A DNA stretch of 17,474 nt. It comes from Dehalococcoidia bacterium (GTDB taxonomy: Bacteria > Chloroflexota > Dehalococcoidia > GIF9 > AB-539-J10). A program made the position numbers and the translations under genes. The notes under the pieces are model-generated. The model made no database searches, was not told the DNA's origin, and was given only the letters and a program-made list of their open reading frames with translations. Positions within the stretch are counted from its first letter, which is position 1; every line of letters begins with the position of its first letter. Shown piece by piece: positions 13,625-17,474 of this stretch. The stretch spans positions 1 through 17,474 of the forward strand of contig JAUWFX010000017.1 of the NCBI GenBank assembly GCA_030606765.1. The letters are read 5' to 3'.

Positions 13625-13776
13625 ACAGCATAAGCTGATACAATTTGATAACTTCGGGCTGACCAATGAGTTACGGCGTGGGGCGCGAAGTGCTTGCATA
13701 TTCAGGTTGAGATTGCTTGAGGCTTAAGGTTGAGCTGCTGAGAACTAAGTAATTAAAATTTAAGGAGGTATATATT

Positions 13777-14718
13777 ATGGGTAAAAAAGTATTTGTTTCT
13801 CTGGCGCATCCCTTCAGTGCGGAAATTCCCCGCTGGCCTTATTTTGACAAACCAAAAATCGATAGTGCGCACACCATGGCAAAAGGCGGCGTTCTGACGC
13901 AGACGATTACCTGCCCTATGCACACCGGTACGCATTGCGATGCTCCCCGTCACGTTATGGAAATCGATTTCAACGGCAAGAGAGCTCGTTACACGCACGA
14001 ACTGCCTATTGATGCATACACTGGCGATGCCGTTTGCCTTCCCATCGAGATCGAGCGCTGGGGGCTGATCCTCCCGAAGCATCTTGAGGGTGCCTGCGAA
14101 AAAGTAGGTATCAAGCCGAGCGAACTGGAAGGCATGGTCATTTGCCTGAATACTGGCATGCATCGCCTGTTTGACGACTCCAAGGAGTACTATCATTATT
14201 CCAAAGGTACTGGCATCGAGGCCGGCAGATGGTTTTTAGAGAAAAAGGTAAAGTGCGTTGCTATGGATTCGCAGGCTCTGGACCATCCTCTCCACACTGC
14301 TATGGGCAACAACGGCATGACCCGTATGAACCTCCTCGGCGCTTCTGGTAAGCCTATCACCGAAGAGTACATTGAGCAGTTCGGTGAAGAAGCATATGCC
14401 GAATTTGATAAGTTTACCTATATCAAAGTGCATGGCCAAGAAGCTTATGACAAGAAGTTTGGCGACCTGGAAGCCATCGGCTGCTGGGGCACCTGGGAGC
14501 CCTGCCATAAGATAATGCTGGGTCACGGCATAGTCGGGATTGAAAACCTCGGCGGAGATCTGGATAAGGTTTCCGGTAAGCGCTTCAGGTTCTACTGCTT
14601 CCCGCTCCGCTGGTACATGGGCGATGGCTCCATGGCTCACTGCGTTGCAGAAATCGACGAAGATGATCTGAATGATGTGCCCGATAGGACCTACAGCTAC
14701 TGCGGCGTCCTCGCTTAA
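13777..14718 (+). CDS. Cyclase-family metal-dependent hydrolase, long form
   Basis: 313 residues, ATG at 13777 after a strong AAGGAGG site. It is paralogous to the protein at 2848-3624: His49, His53, Asp55, His59 (MHTGTHCDAPRH) fall at identical positions, and the blocks DSQALDHPLHTA (164-175) and WEPCHKIMLGHGI (240-252) are shared. It is longer by an insertion of about 30 residues around 185-230 (before WGTWEPCH), a smaller one near 108-118, and a C-terminal tail. Function by family: hydrolysis of an amide, lactam or lactone, as in kynurenine formamidase or isatin hydrolase. Codons are visibly more GC-rich than in the rest of the window, which hints at separate ancestry. Followed 52 bases later by the cupin gene. 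Confidence 0.88.
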   Translation: MGKKVFVSLAHPFSAEIPRWPYFDKPKIDSAHTMAKGGVLTQTITCPMHTGTHCDAPRHVMEIDFNGKRARYTHELPIDAYTGDAVCLPIEIERWGLILPKHLEGACEKVGIKPSELEGMVICLNTGMHRLFDDSKEYYHYSKGTGIEAGRWFLEKKVKCVAMDSQALDHPLHTAMGNNGMTRMNLLGASGKPITEEYIEQFGEEAYAEFDKFTYIKVHGQEAYDKKFGDLEAIGCWGTWEPCHKIMLGHGIVGIENLGGDLDKVSGKRFRFYCFPLRWYMGDGSMAHCVAEIDEDDLNDVPDRTYSYCGVLA

Positions 14719-14770
14719 GTATATGGCTGTTTGTTTACCCCAATAATTCAAAACTAAATATGGAGGATAT

Positions 14771-15103
14771 ATGAAAAAGATTACGCTGGCTCAAGTTAAG
14801 CCCTATGAGGCTGCCGGTCATTTCAAGATGGTTGCGCTCAGGTTAAGCGGCAAAGAGGAAACAGGAGCTGAGAAGTTCTGGGTGGGCCTTTCCCATTTCC
14901 TTCCTGGGGGCGGAGCCGAATTCGGCGCTACACCAGCAGAGAAATACTACCTTGTCCTGGACGGGGAAATCACGGTTAAGACCGAAAAAGAAGAGATTAC
15001 CCTGGGGCCCTGGGACTCAGTCTACATCGCTCCCAACGAAGGCAGGGAAATCATCAATAAGACTAACCAGCCGGTCAGTATGCTGGTAGTTATTAACTAT
15101 TAG
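14771..15103 (+). CDS. Cupin-fold protein without metal-binding histidines
   Basis: 110 residues, ATG at 14771 after GGAGG. It is a single cupin_2 barrel: motif 1 region PGGGAEFGATPAEKYYLVLDGE (45-66) and motif 2 region PWDSVYIAPNEGREIINKTN (80-99). Both histidines of motif 1 (HxH) and the histidine of motif 2 (PxGxxHxxxN) are absent; the motif 2 position is Glu93. It therefore probably does not bind a catalytic metal in the usual way and may be a binding or non-metal isomerase-type cupin. It lies between the cyclase-family hydrolase and the dehydrogenase in one transcription unit and likely serves the same pathway. Confidence 0.82.
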   Translation: MKKITLAQVKPYEAAGHFKMVALRLSGKEETGAEKFWVGLSHFLPGGGAEFGATPAEKYYLVLDGEITVKTEKEEITLGPWDSVYIAPNEGREIINKTNQPVSMLVVINY

Positions 15104-15164
15104 TAATCTTATCCATTCCGAGCAATTTTTACAATTCTTGCCTGAGTAGGAAAGGGGGTAGCTT

Positions 15165-16112
15165 ATGAAAGCCGAAGAAATTAATCACGTCGCTTTGCTG
15201 GGAGCGGGCATGGTAGGGTATGGACTGGCACTGCATTTTGCCAAGGCAGGTTATCATGTATCATTATACTCCCGGACTCAGCAAACACTAGATAAAGCCC
15301 TCGAAAACATCAGGGCAAACCTCCCCGCCTTGTTGCAGGGACAGGCTAGTGTAGATGATGAAATAGAGAAGATCATAAGCAGGATAGAAACAACAAGAAA
15401 CATGGACGAAGCAGTGGCCAAAGCCCCAATTATTATCGAATCAGTGGCCGAAGACCTAAAGGTAAAACAAGACCTATTTAGGGAACTGGATCAAATATGC
15501 TCCAGTGATGCCATTCTGGCCACAAATACCTCGGTGATGAGTATAACGGCGATAGCATCCAAAGCAAAGAATCGGGATAAAATCGTTGGAACACACTTCT
15601 GGTTTCCGCCATACCTTATCCCTCTGGTTGAAGTGGTAAAGGGACACGATACATCCAATGAGACAATGGAAATAACCTATCAATTCATGAAAAAGGCGGG
15701 CAAACATCCCATCAAATGCCTCAAGGATGTCCCGGGATTTGTCGCTAACCGTCTCCAGCACGCCCTGTGGCGAGAAGCCATCTCAATTGTAGAAAAAGGC
15801 ATTGCTGATGCAGCTACTGTTGACGATGCTATTAAGCAAAGTTTTGGTATCCGGATTGCGGTTCTGGGGCCAATTGAGAATGCCGATATGGTGGGGCTAG
15901 ATTTGGTTCTGGCCATTCACAATACGGTTTTGCAGGATTTAGAGGCTTCTCCCAACCCCGCATCACTCTTAAAGGACAAGGTAAGTAAAGGTGAGCTTGG
16001 ATTTAAATCTGGAAAAGGTTTTTATGACAAATGGACACCAGAAAGCATAAAGCGCACTAGAGAAAGGCTTACGAAACACCTTATTGGTTACTCCCGAAAG
16101 CAACAAACTTGA
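15165..16112 (+). CDS. 3-hydroxyacyl-CoA dehydrogenase-family enzyme (possibly L-carnitine dehydrogenase-like)
   Basis: 315 residues, ATG at 15165 after AAGGGGG. The NAD-binding N-domain has GAGMVG (13-18); TNTSVMSIT (120-128) is the conserved NTS region. The catalytic pair His144 and Glu156 is in place, with PYLIPLVEVV between and after them, and Asn195 lies in VPGFVANR. The helical 3HCDH C-domain follows from about 190. The usual HxFNP is HFWFPP, an Asn-to-Phe change. The YLIPLVEV segment resembles carnitine dehydrogenases (HPFNPVYLLPLVEV) more than beta-oxidation enzymes. Since a BKACE gene lies 51 bases downstream, it likely oxidises a 3-hydroxy acid to the beta-keto acid that BKACE cleaves. 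Confidence 0.88.
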   Translation: MKAEEINHVALLGAGMVGYGLALHFAKAGYHVSLYSRTQQTLDKALENIRANLPALLQGQASVDDEIEKIISRIETTRNMDEAVAKAPIIIESVAEDLKVKQDLFRELDQICSSDAILATNTSVMSITAIASKAKNRDKIVGTHFWFPPYLIPLVEVVKGHDTSNETMEITYQFMKKAGKHPIKCLKDVPGFVANRLQHALWREAISIVEKGIADAATVDDAIKQSFGIRIAVLGPIENADMVGLDLVLAIHNTVLQDLEASPNPASLLKDKVSKGELGFKSGKGFYDKWTPESIKRTRERLTKHLIGYSRKQQT

Positions 16113-16163
16113 GACAGAACATATGATATTAATGATCAGCAATGTAAGGAGGAATGCATATAA

Positions 16164-17099
16164 ATGGAAAAACTCATCATAACCGCAGCTTTGACCGGTA
16201 ATATTACCCTGCCAACGCAGACGCCTTATCTGCCTCTGACACCGCAACAGATCGCCGAGGAGGCGGTAAGGTGTGCCAATGCCGGGGCGGCTTCGGTGCA
16301 TGTCCACGGTAGAGACCCGCAGACCGGCAAACCGACTACTGACCCAGCTGTGTACCGAGAGATTGCAACCCTCATTAAGTCAAGAAGCAATGTTATAGTC
16401 TGTGTAACCACGGGCGGCACCATGGAAATGACAGCGGCGGAAAGGATAAGGGTTGTCCCAGCTCTCAAACCGGAACTGGCTACATTTAACATGGGCTCGA
16501 TCAACTTCTCAATTCACCCGATTGTAGAGCGATATAAGGACTCGGACTACAAGTATCCCTGGGAGAAAGATTTTGCCGCCGGAACCATAGATTTTATCTT
16601 CCGTAATACCTTTGGTGATATCGAGCACTTCTGTAAGACCATGACTGAGAATAATACCAAACCCGAACACGAAGCATATGACGTAGGGCACCTGTACAAT
16701 ATACAGTATTGTATCAGGAGAAAACTCGTGCAATCCCCCATCTGGGTGCAATTCGTCACTGGAATTTTGGGAGCGATTGGCGCCCATTTAGAAAATATCA
16801 TGTTTATGAAACAAACAGCTGACCGACTGTTCGGGCCGGAAAACTACAAGTGGTCGGTAATTGGCGCCGGCTATCCCGCCGAGTTCAACCTGGCGACCCT
16901 ATCCATAATGATGGGCGGGCATGTCCGCGTGGGCCTTGAAGACAATATTTATGTCCGCAAAGGAGTATTGGCTAAGAGCAACGCCGAACTGGTAGAGAAG
17001 GTAGTCAGAATCGCCCGGGAGCTTGAACGGGAAATAGCTACGCCGGACGAAGCAAGAGAGATCCTGGGCTTAAAAGGGAAGGGCAAGGTCAACTTCTAG
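16164..17099 (+). CDS. Beta-keto acid cleavage enzyme (BKACE, DUF849)
   Basis: 311 residues, ATG at 16164 with AAGGAGG ten bases upstream (an out-of-frame ATG lies at 16154). TIM-barrel BKACE family: condenses a beta-keto acid with acetyl-CoA and splits it to acetoacetate (or its CoA ester) and a shorter product. Zn ligands His46 and His48 (SVHVHGRDP) fit the 3-keto-5-aminohexanoate cleavage enzyme Kce, and GGHVRVGLEDN supplies Arg255, Glu259 and Asp260, with the same spacing as Arg226, Glu230 and Asp231 of Kce. TKPEHEAYD (165-173) holds the conserved acidic pair. It is about 35 residues longer than Kce. Last gene of the cluster; the partner upstream is a 3-hydroxyacyl-type dehydrogenase, as in carnitine catabolism. 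Confidence 0.92.
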   Translation: MEKLIITAALTGNITLPTQTPYLPLTPQQIAEEAVRCANAGAASVHVHGRDPQTGKPTTDPAVYREIATLIKSRSNVIVCVTTGGTMEMTAAERIRVVPALKPELATFNMGSINFSIHPIVERYKDSDYKYPWEKDFAAGTIDFIFRNTFGDIEHFCKTMTENNTKPEHEAYDVGHLYNIQYCIRRKLVQSPIWVQFVTGILGAIGAHLENIMFMKQTADRLFGPENYKWSVIGAGYPAEFNLATLSIMMGGHVRVGLEDNIYVRKGVLAKSNAELVEKVVRIARELEREIATPDEAREILGLKGKGKVNF

Positions 17100-17120
17100 A
17101 GGAACTGGACATAATACCCC

Positions 17121-17156
17121 ACAAAAGAGTCTCTTCGATTCTATTTTGTTTTTTGA
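17121..17156 (+). terminator. Candidate terminator after the BKACE gene
   Basis: ACAAAA (17121-17126) and TTTTGT (17144-17149) pair as the base of an imperfect stem with GAG/CTC-like inner pairing and one or two mismatches. It is followed by a T-rich run (GTTTTTTG). It lies 21 bases after the BKACE stop and just before the end of the converging NTPase gene. The stem is AT-rich and weak. Confidence 0.4.
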
Positions 17157-17158
17157 GC

Positions 17159-17474
17159 CTAGCAACCTTCTGTGGGCGACTCGTAGGTGGCCACTTCACG
17201 GCTTTTGCAATCTGTAAGCTCGGACACGTTTGAACGGGATTGTGTCAAATCAGCGACGACCCTAAATTCGTACTCAGGGAAATGTCTCTGAAGTGCTTCT
17301 TTTAGCGAACTCCTTACCACTATAAGCGCATTGACTGCTGACACTAGAGCTAATTCGACTGCAGGCATAAGACCCTTGCCACGCAGTTCCAATGGGCCGA
17401 CCTCGTCGATGACTACCAGGCTGCATCTGCTCTCGACCGCCCGTTCAATAGCACCGCAGGCAAATAATATCCCA
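17159..17474 (-). CDS. THEP1-type nucleoside-triphosphatase (NTPase_1), C-terminal part
   Basis: A minus-strand frame open from the right edge (17473) to TAG at 17161-17159, 104 codons. The Walker B block VVIDEVGPLELRGKG is characteristic of the NTPase_1/THEP1 family (PF03266), preceded by LFACGAIERAV. After it come a helix and strand (ALVSAVNALIVVRSSL), HFPEYEFRVVADL, and a family-atypical Ser/Thr/Cys-rich tail. The Walker A half lies beyond the window; complete members are near 180 residues. The cellular role of THEP1 proteins is unsettled. Transcribed toward the catabolic cluster, it is probably unrelated to it. Confidence 0.72.
   Translation of the reverse strand, partial: GILFACGAIERAVESRCSLVVIDEVGPLELRGKGLMPAVELALVSAVNALIVVRSSLKEALQRHFPEYEFRVVADLTQSRSNVSELTDCKSREVATYESPTEGC

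Noticed and set aside
1..17474. CRISPR arrays, tRNA or rRNA genes
   Set aside because: No regularly spaced repeats, no cloverleaf with a conserved T-arm and no rRNA core segments were recognised.

Overview
This is about 17.5 kb of a moderate-GC bacterial chromosome, rich in genes for CoA-thioester, keto-acid and amide/lactone chemistry. The lifestyle looks anaerobic: there is an oxygen-sensitive type [4Fe-4S] dehydratase homologue, an 8-Cys ferredoxin beside a fumarate-reductase-like flavoprotein, and a DUF362 protein with clustered cysteines. Such mixtures are typical of uncultured sediment or subsurface Chloroflexota (Dehalococcoidia), Desulfobacterota or syntrophic Firmicutes. The exact lineage cannot be fixed from sequence reading alone.

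Layout. (1) Positions 1-3624, minus strand: a probable operon read as cyclase-family metal hydrolase, DUF362 protein, then a 4-hydroxybutyryl-CoA dehydratase/HpaB-family protein that runs off the left edge with all four cluster ligands visible. (2) Positions 3700-6060, AT-rich accessory island: a minus-strand Panacea (DUF4065) antitoxin operon with a 39-residue leader gene and a downstream putative toxin; a divergent 112-aa orphan gene driven from a back-to-back promoter; a convergent 60-aa orphan; and a truncated IS3-type orfA. (3) Positions 6071-8732, plus strand: acyl-CoA ligase and alpha/beta hydrolase. (4) Positions 8927-11692, minus strand: TetR-type regulator with a clear promoter and palindromic operator, remains of an acyl-CoA dehydrogenase gene, fumarate-reductase-like flavoprotein, and 2x[4Fe-4S] ferredoxin. 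(5) Positions 11885-12379: a decayed unrecognised ORF and a candidate promoter. (6) Positions 12380-17099, plus strand: SDR oxidoreductase, RidA-family protein, second cyclase-family hydrolase, degenerate cupin, 3-hydroxyacyl-CoA dehydrogenase-like protein and a BKACE (DUF849) beta-keto acid cleavage enzyme. (7) Right edge, minus strand: C-terminal part of a THEP1-type NTPase.

How the genes may work together (inference). The plus-strand cluster 12380-17099 reads like a catabolic pathway: oxidation by the SDR, ring or amide opening by the cyclase-family hydrolase, oxidation of a 3-hydroxy acid by the HAD-like enzyme, and cleavage of the resulting beta-keto acid with acetyl-CoA by BKACE. The RidA and cupin proteins of the same cluster both lack the usual active-site residues. 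A paralogous cyclase opens the opposite-strand operon at the left, which ends in the AbfD-like dehydratase, so the two operons may handle related substrates. The ligase, flavoprotein and ferredoxin would activate and reduce the products. The substrate cannot be named from the sequence.
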